NCBI GenBank assembly: GCA_951799425.1
Contig: OX637410.1
Location: forward strand, 5,208,001 to 5,272,000
Source: Ilex aquifolium
Lineage: Eukaryota > Streptophyta > Magnoliopsida > Aquifoliales > Aquifoliaceae
Direction of reading: 5' to 3'
Length of the DNA: 64,000 nucleotides
Part shown: in pieces, positions 43,351 to 54,923 of the stretch
How the letters are laid out: each line of letters starts with the position of its first letter
Position numbering within the stretch: position 1 is the first letter of the stretch
Translations under genes and position numbers: made by a program
The notes under the pieces: generated by a model
Told to the model about the DNA's origin: nothing
Database searches by the model: none
The model's input: the letters and a program-made list of their open reading frames with translations, nothing else

Positions 43351-43688
43351 CTTGGCTCATATTGAGCCACGCTTCTCGTTTTAACAGGTCCAATTTTATC
43401 TCAAACCAATTAAATCTCACTTCATGTTAAGTTTAGAATATTTTTATTCAGCTAACTTTAAATTATTTCTCAGGCCCTGCGAATAAAATCTGATTGTGAT
43501 AATTTTAGTCGCGTGACACCTGATTGCTTCATAACATGTGAAAAATTTGACTGTCTCGGAATTCAATAAAAATTAACTGGGTAACTAGTTTTCGTGACAA
43601 GAATCCAACGGTGAAGTCTGTTTCGTCATCCAAATTATATAAAGAATTGGTTTCTCAACCCGTACATTAACGGCTAATTACCATTTTG

Positions 43689-43832
43689 TATAAACTGGTT
43701 CAACACATTCAACGAACCGATAGAAACCTTTTTGTTTTGTATGAACTGGTTCAACACTTTCAACGAAATGATAACACAATTTTTTGTTTTGGATGAACCA
43801 ATTCAACACTTTCAACGAATTGGTTCAACTAC
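43689..43832. repeat. Tandem 52-bp repeat with GAAC...GTTC inverted motifs
   Basis: Nearly three units, each with GAACTGGTTCAACAC and TTCAACGAA, are joined by TTTTTGTTTTG. GAACCAATTC and GAATTGGTTC in the last unit are exact reverse complements. It occupies the place of the palindrome clusters in other C LTRs. Confidence 0.75.
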
Positions 43833-45899
43833 TCTTTTTCTGAATTTTTTTCGCGATGCTCCTAATTCAATCTCCAACACATCTTGCTCATTCCCAACAC
43901 TCTCCAAGGCATCCAAATGACTTTGAAACTTCCTCCTTACATCAAATTACCTGCAAGACACAAAATTTCTTTACAAAACACAAACTTAATTAAAACAAAA
44001 CATATCACTAATAGGCAAAGCTAAAGTGGTTGGTTTGAGATATAAAATTATGCAAAATCGTATGCTCAGCACACCCCTCAACTTAGGATTTTCTAGTCCC
44101 TAAAAAACATAAAATAAAAAATAAAATCGTAAACACATAACCAAAGCCACTTTCGTAGGCAATCACAATTGCATTTAGCGTATGCAATAAGTTGTTAAAC
44201 CCCTTGGTTATCCCTAGTGGACGAGTTTTGTTTCATGAAGGTTTCTAGCGAAGATGCCTACAAACTTGATTTTATCTATCCGGGACATATTATTCTTCTC
44301 TAGTTAAAATGAAATTAAAGATATATCACATCCACTAAAATTAATTCACACAAATGCTCTGCTATAGGCTTAAATGCTATGTGATAGTATTCACATTCAT
44401 ATTAGCATTAGAAACTCGTGTGTGTGTGAGTGATTATGCAATATAAGAAATTTATCAAACAACATTCATATCTTTATTAGCTATCCAATGTTAGTTTTGA
44501 TGCAAATCTCATCATGGTTACACTATCAGAATAGAAAACCTTTGATTATAGTGACTGTTTCACTTATAGTTTGTATGTGATGAGATAAATTACATAGTTT
44601 AAAGCAAAATATAACTCACATATACTTTTTGAAATGAAGAACATCATTCAAATGAAACGATCTTGGCATAATCTCATGAAAGAATGTTAAAAAAATGAAA
44701 ATAATATAGCTAATATATCTCATATTTCATTATTAGGTAAATACACTTGCCACAATTATCAAGATCAAATAGGACTTTAACCCAGTTATAATGTGGCCTC
44801 GGGGAAATAGGTTATAGAATCGAAGGATAATAAGAAATTAAAAGAGTATCCTAAAAATATAATTTTTTTTCACCCAAATCTCCTTCTTTGGAAATAATAG
44901 CTCAAGACATGCATTTTTCTATCTCTTTCCCTTTCACCACTTTTTTTCAGAGATATTTTATTTTTTTATTTTCCTCTTTCTTTCTTTCTCTTTTCTTTCC
45001 TTGCTTTTCAGTTGAACATCTGTCAACAATTTTTCCAACATAATGACAAGTACATAACAATTCCCAGTATAACCAAGGTATGGTAAAAATCTTTTAAGCT
45101 TGGCTCAGTCATTGTTTGTGGCAAAGAAACGATATTTCACATTGGCTCAAACATGGCTTCTAAATATAATGAGAAGAAAGAATAGGCTTAAGGCTCAAAA
45201 TAATTCCAAAAATAGCCTAAAATCATTTCTTAGGAATGCATGGCAAAGTGTTGCTTATTTTGAGATATACCCAACTAATCACTTCATATAATCTAACCAA
45301 AGTAAATATAATGAGATTATTGAAAGAGAGTGAATTCAAAAGAATAATCTTTGAGTAAATGTATTATAACCCTCCAACCAAGAATGGCACAAGACTTACA
45401 TGGGCTATACATTCGTCTCCACTATAGATGTCAAATTTTTTAAGATATGAATCTCATTCAATAAATCACAAAAATTAACACAATCATGGTGCGCATAGAT
45501 TTGAGTTCCAAATGCAAACATGAATATGATATTCAAATATATAATAAACTCCTATAGAGTGTTAATATGTAAACAGATCAAGATTCAATTTGCATATCTA
45601 AACTTTTGTAGTAATTAAAAGAGAATAATATAATTCAAATAGTGTTTTTCTCAAAAAAATTTCAATTTTTTTTCCAAAAAAAAAATAAAAATGAAATGGT
45701 GTAATCCTTAACCCCTCCCCCCTCCAACTTCAATAATGCATTGTCAACAATGCAAAAACAGTAATGTAATGAGAAAATGAAAAAGATAAGGGAAGAAAAA
45801 CACCTAGAGAGAGCTTTAATTATAAATACTAACTTCAAAACAATTAAAAGATATTCAAAATAAAAATCAATCAAACAAAATACTATGTACAAGTAAAAA

Positions 45900-46707
45900 T
45901 AAAAGCACACAATCAATATAGCTTAAATTTGGATTTGAATATGTGCCAATGTATTTTTAATGGCTTCTAAATATGGTGTCTAAGCAACTCCTCTAATATA
46001 ACCATTCACTCATACACCCGATACACCTTTAGAACATTAAATAAAAGGAAGATATATACATTTTTATGCAAATCCAACAATTAGATAGAAAATGGACTTT
46101 TGCCAATTATGGCATTCAACTCAACTTTCATATCCCACCAAGCTTGGATATGTGAATCTCTTTACTACTCTTTGATATTGAAAAGCCCTTGGGATAATAG
46201 CCTCCTATGGAATAACATTTTTACTCAATTCTTTACTATCAAGAGTATTAACAAATTCATCATTAGATTGTACTTCAGGAAAAGAATCATTCTCAATACA
46301 TTGATCATGCTCAACTTGATGTTCTTAGTTCAAAGTACTAACTACCATGGTCTATGTTTTGAGGATTTCTTTTAACTCTTCAAAATCTTGGCTCATTTGG
46401 GCATTTATAATCAATTGGGTTTGCATAAATTCATCCAGAATGTCTTCCAAATTCTTTTCTTAGGGTCATGGTATGGTGGATATTGGAGAGGCACTTGTGG
46501 TGGTGTGAGATGGATCGATAATTGATAAAGTTCATTCCCCCAACTAAAATCTAGATAGAAAGTTTGAAAGCCACGAATGGGGGAAAGTTGTTGAGAATTT
46601 GGCAATATAATTGATCTATCCCACAAAAACCTTTGAACCATTGGAGTTAAAGGGCACTTGTTAGTGATATGCCCATACTGAACAGATATCACACACGTAT
46701 ACTCCAT
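45900..46707 (-). pseudogene. C3 Gag-derived ORF, broken
   Basis: From 46707 the frame reads MEYTCVISVQYGHITNKCP, a CCHC-like motif that has lost one cysteine position, then QYPPYHDPKKRIWKTFWMNL. In the next frame it continues as LEDILDEFMQTQLIINAQMSQDFEEL, followed by stops, and EHDQCIEND. It lines up with C7 (63571-64000), C1 (15574-16095) and the G Gag after its zinc knuckle. It shows that the C-family frame comes from an Athila gag. Not functional here. Confidence 0.65.
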
Positions 46708-46895
46708 AAATGAAGAATTTTACACCATAATAAAAAAATTAAAAACCTAGAAAATTATGTACAAATAAAATAAAAATTTTACCAATAATTTACAACAAAA
46801 GAATGTACCTAGGCTCATGATGAAAATCATTAGACTTACATGTTGATGCTCCTAATCACCTTTCAAATTCGTACACTTGCTTTCCCTACAAACGG

Positions 46896-49472
46896 TGTAA
46901 AACCCGATAGAACTAAAATTTTATGAAAAGGAAAAAACAGTAATTAGTCATTATGGTACGTGTTGAAAATGTGAGACTCGATCATGCATTGCATGCATAT
47001 TAGCATAATTTTGTGGGCTAAATTGCTATTATGTGAAACTATTAAAGGGTAAACTAAAGTAAACCCTTTATAGCCATGATGTGTGTGAGCATACATCGAG
47101 TATGTGGACCGTGTTAGTGAAGTATTAGTGGGACCTATGTATTGAATTTCATGTGTGAAAATAGTAGTGGGTCGATTTTGAAATCACTTAAGAACTTGGG
47201 GGAGGCAAGCGTAATTACCCCATTAACATGAGTCAGTCTTATATGTGTCAACATATGAAATGGGTGAGTCATATGTAGAGTTAGGTGGCTGTGTGTGTGT
47301 ATGCCGTGTGTGTGTGTGTTTGTTAAGGTGTGGAGTGTGTGTGTGTGATTTAAAGTGTAGAAGTGTGTGTGTGTTTAAAACATAAACCAGTGTGTGTGTG
47401 TGTTCTGGTTTTGTTGAAACAGCGAGTGAGGGAGAGTAAAAGAGAGAGAAAAAAAAATATATGTGTGTGTCTTCTTGATGCCGTGATTAAGGAAGGAGAG
47501 AGAAAACAAGCTTTGGTGGGTGTTTTTAGTTCAAACCGAAAGGGAGAAGAAAGAAGGAAAAAGGGAAGAAATTGGGGAGGAACTCCATGCCAGACCGAGA
47601 GTGAGAGAAGGCAAGAAAAAAGTGGGGAAATAATAAGAAGAAAGCAAGAGAAGGTAAGGGTTTGTGTGTTCATTTTAGTGTGTGTGTGTGTAATTAATTT
47701 TAAGCATGTGTGTGTGTGTGGGCTGTTTTAATTTAATTTCAAAATAGATTTTGTGGGATTCTAATTAAGTGTATTAAGTGTAAGTAAAGGGCTGTTAAGA
47801 AAGGATTTCAAGGGGGTGTTCAACCGGGTGCGAAAAAAAATGTGAAAAACGAACATTTGAGATGTTCGGGATGCTTTTAGTGGGCTAGATTGAAACCGGA
47901 ATTTATGGGAGTGAAATGGAGGGTTTAAGGGTTCAATTAAGGGGCTTTTTTGCATGATTAAATGTCTGTGTGATTTTAAGTGTGGCTGTTTTAAACGAAA
48001 AGTGCGATAGAGGTCGAAAATGGGTGCCGGTAATGTCGAAACTCTGATTTATAAATGTTATTATCACATGTGTGAATTTTGATCTAATTGACCCGAAATT
48101 TTTCATGCTTCATTTTTAATTGATGATTGATGTGATAATGTAAATTTTGAATGCAAATGAATATAATATCCGGTGCGAAATGTATGAAATGCCGGAAGTA
48201 CAATTTTTAGGATTCGGGGTCGAAATATGTGAAAATGGGTCCCTGGTCAATGTGTTTGAACTAATTAATCCTAATTGTGATTAATTTGAGTGCTTTTGGA
48301 GTTTTGGGGAGAAAATGTGGTGCCTAAATCTAATGTGCCAGTGTGTGAGTGGACAGTGCGGTAACCGGGGTTACCGGGGCACTTTGGGTTGAATCATCTT
48401 GCATGAATTAGTGCATGATTAATTATTTAATATGATAATCATATTGATATTGTAATTATAAATGTGTTAGGTGGAACAGGTAAGACAGTCGGTGTTGAGA
48501 CAGATACGGTAACACCGAAGGGATCCACCGATAGGTCCGAAGGGCCATAGATATGTACACTTGAGGTGGGTGTATATTTTATATGTTTTGAAAATGCTAT
48601 TATAAGATGATAGTAAATGAAAGAATTTAATAGCATTTCTCCAAGATTATGTGCTATGTGCTTATGTGATTGAATGATGTTTTGTACTGTGTATTGTGGA
48701 ATGTGGTGCACTATCTGAGACATGAGCGTCGATGCCTGATCACTAGGCATGCAATGATGTGCTAGCACTGTGGTGTTTCTGAGAGGTTCGAGAGACACAT
48801 ATCCATGTGGGATCGATTACCCAATAAGGGGTAGTATGAATGTGTTGTGGCTTGTGAATTCTTTGGAATTGGATTGATGTTGTTGTTTGATACGTGTATT
48901 TACGTAGTATCTACCTACTTCGATGTATTACTATCATTTCCATTTCATATACAACATGTATACTCACTGAGTGCATGATTTAGCTCACACCCCTATAGGT
49001 TCTCCTTTTCAGGTACTATAGAGGGGATTACATATCAGTTCATTGTCCAGTCGATTGAATATTGTCCTGTGGAATTGAGTTCAGTCCAGAATGGTCCAAT
49101 GAAGTTAGTGTGATATTACTCAGGTTGTATTTCGGTTGATTATGTATTAAGTTTTAATGAGTGAGAGATTATTATGGCAAGTTAATAGTGTATAATTGTA
49201 AACAGAGTCAACAATCATACTTTGTGATGTATGCTATGTGGGTGTGGGATTTTTTATATGTCTATAACCTGGGAAACAAACAATTGGAACATGTGTTATA
49301 TATGGTACAAGTTAAGAGTCAGGTATTAGCATCATGCTTAATGACTAAGGTGATGGGTAGTGATGCACATGTGGGATTCTTTAGTGTTTTATTAATCTAG
49401 ATTATATATGTAAACATGTGTATCAAAAACCTAGTCGCGTCTCATCCTTGGGAGACCAGGATGGGGTGTGAA
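46896..49472 (+). mobile_element. D 5' LTR
   Basis: It starts TGTAAAACCCG, as the other chromovirus LTRs do in sense orientation, and ends near GGGGTGTGAAA, eight bases before the primer site. GT microsatellites lie at 47288-47430 and 47680-47720; ORFs across them are artefacts. The conserved CTCAC...TTTTCAGGT block is at about 48964-49016. No cluster of perfect palindromes is visible here. Confidence 0.75.
47286..47430. repeat. (GT)n-rich tract
   Basis: Several GT runs are interrupted by short spacers in D's LTR; more occur at 47680-47720. Confidence 0.85.
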
Positions 49473-49480
49473 AATTTAGT

Positions 49481-49492
49481 TGGTATCAGAGC
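49481..49492 (+). other. D primer-binding site (initiator tRNA-Met type)
   Basis: TGGTATCAGAGC is identical to the A site and sits shortly after the LTR end. Confidence 0.85.
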
Positions 49493-49651
49493 AAGAGTTT
49501 ATAGTTCTGTAGTTGAGTTGAGTCTAGTGTGACAGTGGACTTAGGTATTAATCTGTTTAGGTGGGACGTTAGAGGTCCGTGTGAGTGTGTGGAATATATA
49601 TTGCATGCCATCATTACTCATATGCGATACTAACATTTGTTACAGCGATAC

Positions 49652-50440
49652 ATGGAGGGGGAAGGGTCCTCTGCTCGGGCTGGAAATAGGGGAAAAATAC
49701 CCCGGGTGGAGGAGGAACCAGGTGATCAGGGGGCTAGACAATTGTGGGAGGCAGCAGCTAAGTATTTTGAGCAACACACAGCGCGGGTGGAGACAGTGAA
49801 GCCCAGGGGTACATTGTACGAGCAATTTAAAAAGCTAGATCCACCAATATTTATGGGAACCGCAAGTCCATTGGAAGTAGAGAATTGGTTAAGGCGCATT
49901 GAGAAAATATTCAGGGTGATGGGAGTTGGCGAGGAAGATAAATTGCTGTTGGCCACTTTCATGCTAGTAGAGGAGACCCAGTATTGGTGGGAGGCCATGG
50001 AGAGAGCATTGTTGCCAGTTTGCACTGAGGGGGATGCCAGTTCAGTTCCTAGAGGTCCCACATGGTGACAGTTTACAGATGCTTTCGACAAGAATTATTT
50101 TCCCTTGAGTTACTGGTAGCAGAAACAAAATAAATTCTTACATCTGCATCAGGGAAATCAGTCAGTGCAGGAATACGAGGGTAAATTCAGTACCTTGTCC
50201 AGATTTATGCCTTTTGTTGTAGCAGATGAGGGGGAAAGATGCATGAGATTTTAGATGGGGCGACACTACAATATTCGATCCCGTGTTTTGATGCTGGAGT
50301 TAACAACATTTTCAGAATTATACAACAAAGCCTTGATTATGGAAGCTGACTGAAAGAGATGGAAAGTGCAAGTGAGCAGGCAAGAAGGGGAAGATATGAG
50401 CCAAGTGGACAAGGTTCCAAGGGAAGTTCTTTTAGCAGAG
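49652..50440 (+). pseudogene. D Gag, N-terminal part
   Basis: The ATG at 49652 opens 139 codons. After a low-complexity start they read LYEQFKKLDPPIFMGTASPLEVENWLRRIEKIF and TFMLVEETQYWWEAM, the Gag domain of plant chromoviruses. A stop follows GPTW at 50066. The rest (FTDAFDKNYFPLSYW, then YEGKFSTLSRFMPFVV) continues with stops and a shift until C4 interrupts at 50441. It would form the particle if intact. Confidence 0.8.
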
Positions 50441-52339
50441 TGATGAGCACATAATTGCATATTTGAAGGCCTCATTACATGCATTTTAACTCAACTTTTG
50501 CATTTAAGTACTTAGAGTTAGCCAAAGTTGTCAATAATGTTGAATTTTTTATGTTGCAGGTAATTATAGCATAAATGATAGATTTTAGAACCTTGCAACT
50601 ATGTGTGGAGGTGTGGTGAAGATATGGACACATTACATGAGGATTTGGAGGCTTAAAAGTAAAAGAAATCAAGGAGGTATTGGTGTTTGGTAACATAGGC
50701 ATCATCACCCACACAATTTTGTAGTAGTACCTCATTTTTCCTCCTTTTTGACCATGATACGCTTTCAATATGAAAAAGTGAAAAACATGAAAGTTGTATA
50801 TCTAGATGTCTTCTATATTGTGTCAAAATTTCAGCTCAATCGGATGGTTGGATCAAAAGTTATGACAATTCTACAAAAATTGGTGCGGAACAGAAACCGT
50901 ACCGGATGGCCGTACCGGTACGCTTCACCTGCTGGAGTTCGGGGTACCGGTACACAGTACCGGTACGCTATGCTAAACAGCCCAGATCACCTGCATCTCA
51001 TGCTCCACTTGCTTGGGTGTCCCACCTATGATTCTCCCACTTGCCCCCTGACATTTTCTGCATTTTTACATGCCTCCTACACCCTTGTTGAAGACTTTGG
51101 AGGCAATGACATTAATGGGGATGGGAGAGAAGGGGGCTGCCAGGGGAGTTGCAGGCTAAGCTTCTCCTAGCTTGTCCAAGACTTCAAATCACCTCCCATT
51201 GATGGGAGGCCTACACACACAGACCCTAGGGACCCTCATGGACGAAAATGAAGACTCACTCTCCATATATTCAGCATTCACAAGCTTTGAAGGGGGTGGC
51301 TACCTAAGCTTAGGAGTAGTTCTAAGGAAGAAGATGATGAATAGTGCTAGGGAGATAAAATTCATGTTTTTTCATTTTCTTCACCCATTTCATTGCAGTA
51401 AGTTGTAGTTCTCTTGTAATATTTATTTCTTCCATTGTAATCTCTTTTAATTCTAGTGTAACCAAGTTTAATTCAATGTTCTTGTATTTCCATAATCTTT
51501 GCTGGGTTTCAATTGTCTTCTCTACTACTTTTCCATTTTAGTGTTACATGAACTTCTCTTTGTAGTTTACCATTTCCTAGCATTAATACAAGTTCTAAGT
51601 TTCATTTTCATCTCATTTTCATTTCCATTTCCTTTACATGTCTCTTTACATTATGCATGTCTTGTCTTTTATTATGAGTAGCTAGATTTTAAGTTGGCTA
51701 ATCCAAGGGAGACCTCCTATTGGGTGCGCCATTTCAACTCATTTTCTTTCCTCCTCTCAGAGTATGATGGTTCGGTTTGACTGGGCTGAGAGTGGATGTG
51801 GTTGTGAGTCTTTGATATCCCGTAGGCCTGGTCATGGGTTATGCTTGGATCCTCACCTTCATTTCGTCCCTAACTTCCCACGAATCAATCGTTCATCTAA
51901 GCTCCATTCGAGGAAGGTTTCGAGTTGATTTGGGATTCCCATTGGAATGAACCCTTCGGATTGGCCAACACTTGTTTTTATTGAATTTTCATTCACAAAC
52001 TTCACTCCCCAAACCAAAACTCAAAAGATTTTACACTTTTCCTTTTTGACAAAATCACCTTCACACACTTGAAATTTCCTTCCCGGAGGAGACAACCTTG
52101 GAGTACCTCCAAGTAAAACACGACATTCAAAAGACTCCTTGCACTTAGGGAGCACTTTTGTTCACTACACACACATTTTGTTCATTTCATTTCCATTCAT
52201 TCTTCATTTCATTCCCACCATTCTGTTTCCCTTTCTTTTGACATCATCCCAAGGGAAAGTGACACTCCCTTCGCACCTACATCATATACACATTAAAGGG
52301 ATGATATTAGGAGGTTAGGAACTACAACAATTTTGACCA
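50441..52339 (+). mobile_element. C4: solo LTR of the C family (plus orientation)
   Basis: It starts TGATGAGCACATAATTGC and ends near TTTTGACCA. Landmarks are the ATGAAAGTTGTA block at 50789, the palindromes CGTACCGGTACG (50911-50922) and GTACCGGTAC (50944-50953, 50957-50966), the TATATA stretch at about 51270, CCTAAGCTTAGG (51305-51316) and GGAGACAACCTTGG (52088). There is no internal sequence. The flanking five bases do not match exactly, so the target duplication has decayed or the right end is off by a few bases. It lies within D's gag. Confidence 0.8.
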
Positions 52340-52663
52340 AGCACAAAGCTTGGAGAGGAATGTTTTTGAAGGGTACAAATAAGAAGAGATCAGGAGTTCC
52401 ATTCCAGAGTCGAGGACAGGGAGTGAGTGGATCATCTTCATTTGCACCGGGTCGAGAGATGGGACAGTCTCGGGGGAGTGCAGTTACTTGTTATCTTTGC
52501 GGGCAGATTGGGCACATTATACAAAACTGTCCTATGAGAGGACCAAGACCTATTATATCACCCCGTTGCTTTTTATATGGCTAGGAGGGACATATGCAGA
52601 GGGATTGTCCGCAGTATTCTACCCAGAGTTCATCGATGGGCAGTGCATCTATGGTGTCTCGAT
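52340..52663 (+). pseudogene. D Gag, zinc-knuckle part
   Basis: The frame continues after C4 with WRGMFLKGTNKKRSGVPFQS and the CCHC knuckle CYLCGQIGHIIQNC (about 52491-52532). A second GH...C motif follows in the next frame (GHMQRDC). Stops after RCFLYG break it. Confidence 0.75.
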
Positions 52664-52931
52664 GAGCAGCGAATGACAGAGGTCGAGGACGAGGACGAGG
52701 AGGTAGTACTGGAGGTGGCATTGGAGGTAGCGGTGCTGGTGGCAGTGGACCGAGCAGACCTGAGGCTAGAGGTCGTGTTTTTGTACTTACCCAACAGGAT
52801 GCTCAGGCGACCCCGGATGTGGTCACATGTATGATATCTATTTTTGGTCAACAGGCACGAGTACTTATAGATTCAGGCGCCACACGTTCATTTATATCCC
52901 ATGCATGTTGATAGACCATCTACCATGTTAG
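52664..52931 (+). pseudogene. D protease, N-terminal part with active site
   Basis: A glycine-rich stretch (GRGRGRGGSTGGGIGGSGAGG) leads to VFVLTQQDAQATPDVVTCMI and ARVLIDSGATRSFISHAC. The catalytic Asp codon is at 52870-52872 and is intact. Element E interrupts at 52931. Confidence 0.8.
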
Positions 52932-53320
52932 TGTAAAACCCGGGCAAATTTGAACTTTTCGTGAATAAGGGCAAAATGGTTATTTGCCATCCTAATGTTT
53001 ATTTGAAATACTCATGCTCTAGACCTCAGATGAGGAAACGGAGTTCGCCGTTGGATTCGTATCGCGAAATCTAGTCACCCTGTCAAATTTTGTCGAATTC
53101 CGAGAGAGTTAGATTTTGCACGTCGTTCGAGGCGACTGCGTGACGAATGACCTTACGAACGTCCCCATAAATAAATTTTATAAAATTTCCTTAAAATTGA
53201 ATTAAAGTTCAAATAAAATTAATTTGAACTTAAACCGGGATCAAATAAATCGTGTCGGGGCAAAAACGGACCCGGACCAGTGGGTGACGTGTGGCGTGAC
53301 GTAGGCCGAGCATTTAAAAT

Positions 53321-53361
53321 TATAAATAGGGACTTAAATGAGATATTTCAGCAGAAATATC
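53321..53361 (+). promoter_or_regulatory. E core promoter: TATAAATA and inverted repeat
   Basis: TATAAATA at 53321-53328 is followed after 13 bases by GATATTTC, a 4-base loop AGCA, and the exact complement GAAATATC (53342-53361). The 13-base spacing is the same as in B, but the repeat sequence is entirely different. Confidence 0.6.
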
Positions 53362-54923
53362 CCATTGTTCAGCCCCTTTGGCCGGCCATAGAGAGAGAAG
53401 AGAGAGAAGAGAGAAAAGAGAGAAAACCTTGATTCTTCAAGCTTCTCCTTCGATTTCCCGGAGTTCCGTCGCTCGGAATTCGTTGGACCAAAACTTAAAG
53501 TTGCTCTACGTGACTAGGGCTATGCGTGGGTACCAAGAACGAGGAGTTTCACCGAAGATCAAAAGGCAAAGTTTTGGAGAAATCAATAGTCTTGAGCTTT
53601 TGGGGTTGTTCTTGGTGTGTTCTAGAAGCCTAGTCTTCATTTCAAGCTTCAAGAGGTAGGGTTCTTCCTACCTTGGATTAATCTTTCCTTAGGTATTGAT
53701 AGTTTAAGGGTTTGATATGTTTATGCATATGGATAGACTTTTATATGTATGTTTATGTTTATAGAAATAGAAAAGTGAGCATAGAAATGGTTTAAGCTAA
53801 TTGCTAGCTTGATTTTGGTATATGGAAGTTACATGTGATTTACTATGTAACTTAGTGAAATTAAAGGAATGATATGTGTTATATAAATTATGCCTTGAAG
53901 GTATTTGGTGAAATGCCATGAGTATTTGGAAATTGTTGTTTTGATTGAATTGAAATAACATGCTTAAGTTTAACTTGTGGAATTATATGCTTATGATATG
54001 ATTTGTAGTTGAATGTGCATGTTGAAATTGTTCATGTGTTGTTCTTGACATATTGAGCATTATGTTGTATGCAATGGGACATGGCATTGCATATGCACGG
54101 AAGCATCTCATCACATGGGTGTGTGCATGGTTGATGTCAACACCACACTTGGTGATTGACGGTATGACTTGGGAAAAGTTGGGTCGAAGACCGAGCTAAG
54201 CCTCTTGGTTGCATGATAAATTGGGTTGGGGTTAGCAAGAAGAGGCATGACGACCTCTCAGGTGCAAGGCCCGGTGATTTGGGAGATACACTCCATTGGT
54301 GTAAGAGTCCATAAAGTGTGTGGGTATGGATGACCCTTGGTGTAAGTCCATGAATATCCAACCCCAAGAAAGACCCTAGTTTTGAAAATGTCATTTGATG
54401 TGAACATAAATGATGGAATGAAACACTTTGGCATTGCATCGTGTAGTAGGAGTCAGTGAGGACTCGGGTTGAAGTGCATGAGTGAGTGTCATCTCATTTC
54501 ATGGCATGGTATTGTTGCATTCCAACTTAGAATGCATATCCTTATAAGGAATGAATGTTGCATGAGCATGAGCATCTAGGGGGGGAGTAGCCTTTGTAGG
54601 ATCTACTCTACTGGGCGTTGACTCACCCTTCATGGGAAAAAACATTTCAGGTGCGGGATGTACACTGGTGGACGGCTCTCAATTCGAGCCCCAAGGTTGA
54701 AGAAAGCCAACTTGTGGCTTTTATGGTTTATTTTGTAAAGCTTTTGTGAAAATTCCATTTTGATGTATAAATGTATGGAATTAATTGTAATGGAACTTGT
54801 ACAAATTATGTTTTATATGAGAATTCCTATCAGACATGTATTGGATGATTTTGGGAGGTTTGGAATGAATTAAAAATGAAAAATGGTTGAAAAAGGCAAA
54901 ACTGGACAGAAAGTACCGGTACT

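Larger units (their letters stand above)
3770..43688 (-). mobile_element. Element B: old chromovirus-type Ty3/gypsy retrotransposon, heavily interrupted
   Basis: Left and right LTRs start with TGATGCCCCAA (3770) and TGATGTCCCAA (39941) and stay alignable through the interruptions. On the minus strand the order is 5' LTR, primer site (39924-39935), leader, gag, protease, RT, RNase H, integrase, chromodomain, PPT (20435-20445), 3' LTR. This is the order of a plant chromovirus. All genes have stops and frameshifts. Insertions inside B are A, C1 (through A), C2, G, a CACTA element and a SINE. The right LTR lacks roughly its last 45 bp, so no target duplication can be shown. Confidence 0.85.
39941..43688 (-). 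mobile_element. B 5' LTR, interrupted by a CACTA element and truncated
   Basis: It runs from TGATGTCCCAA to CCATTTTG. The segments 39941-40531 and 42080-43688 align with B's left LTR. The last 45 or so bases that should end in TTTTACA are missing, and C3 sequence follows. It has a CTACCGGTAGG pair at 42818-42852 and the promoter repeat at 43313-43350. Confidence 0.8.
43689..46895 (-). mobile_element. Element C3: decayed non-autonomous Athila-type element
   Basis: The region 43689-44071 looks like the end of a C-type LTR (ATTACCTGCAA, GCTCAGCA), followed by a PPT-like CACCCCTCAACTTAGG and a 3' noncoding region that aligns with C1 and G. The broken reading frame is at 45900-46707, and a mutated primer site is near 46873-46895. 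There, CTTTCCCTACAAACGGTGT aligns with the reverse complement of C7's site at 63442. The tandem 52-bp repeats at 43689-43830 lie where other C LTRs have palindromes. The left part of the LTR probably lies beyond element B at 2700-3769. Element D begins at its right end. Confidence 0.65.

Noticed and set aside
47363-47731. A 122-aa ORF with repeated VCVCV
   Set aside because: It is a translation of GT microsatellites in D's LTR.
49161-49400. A 79-aa ORF before D's gag
   Set aside because: It lies in the LTR end region, ends before the primer site, and has no similarity to other LTR copies.
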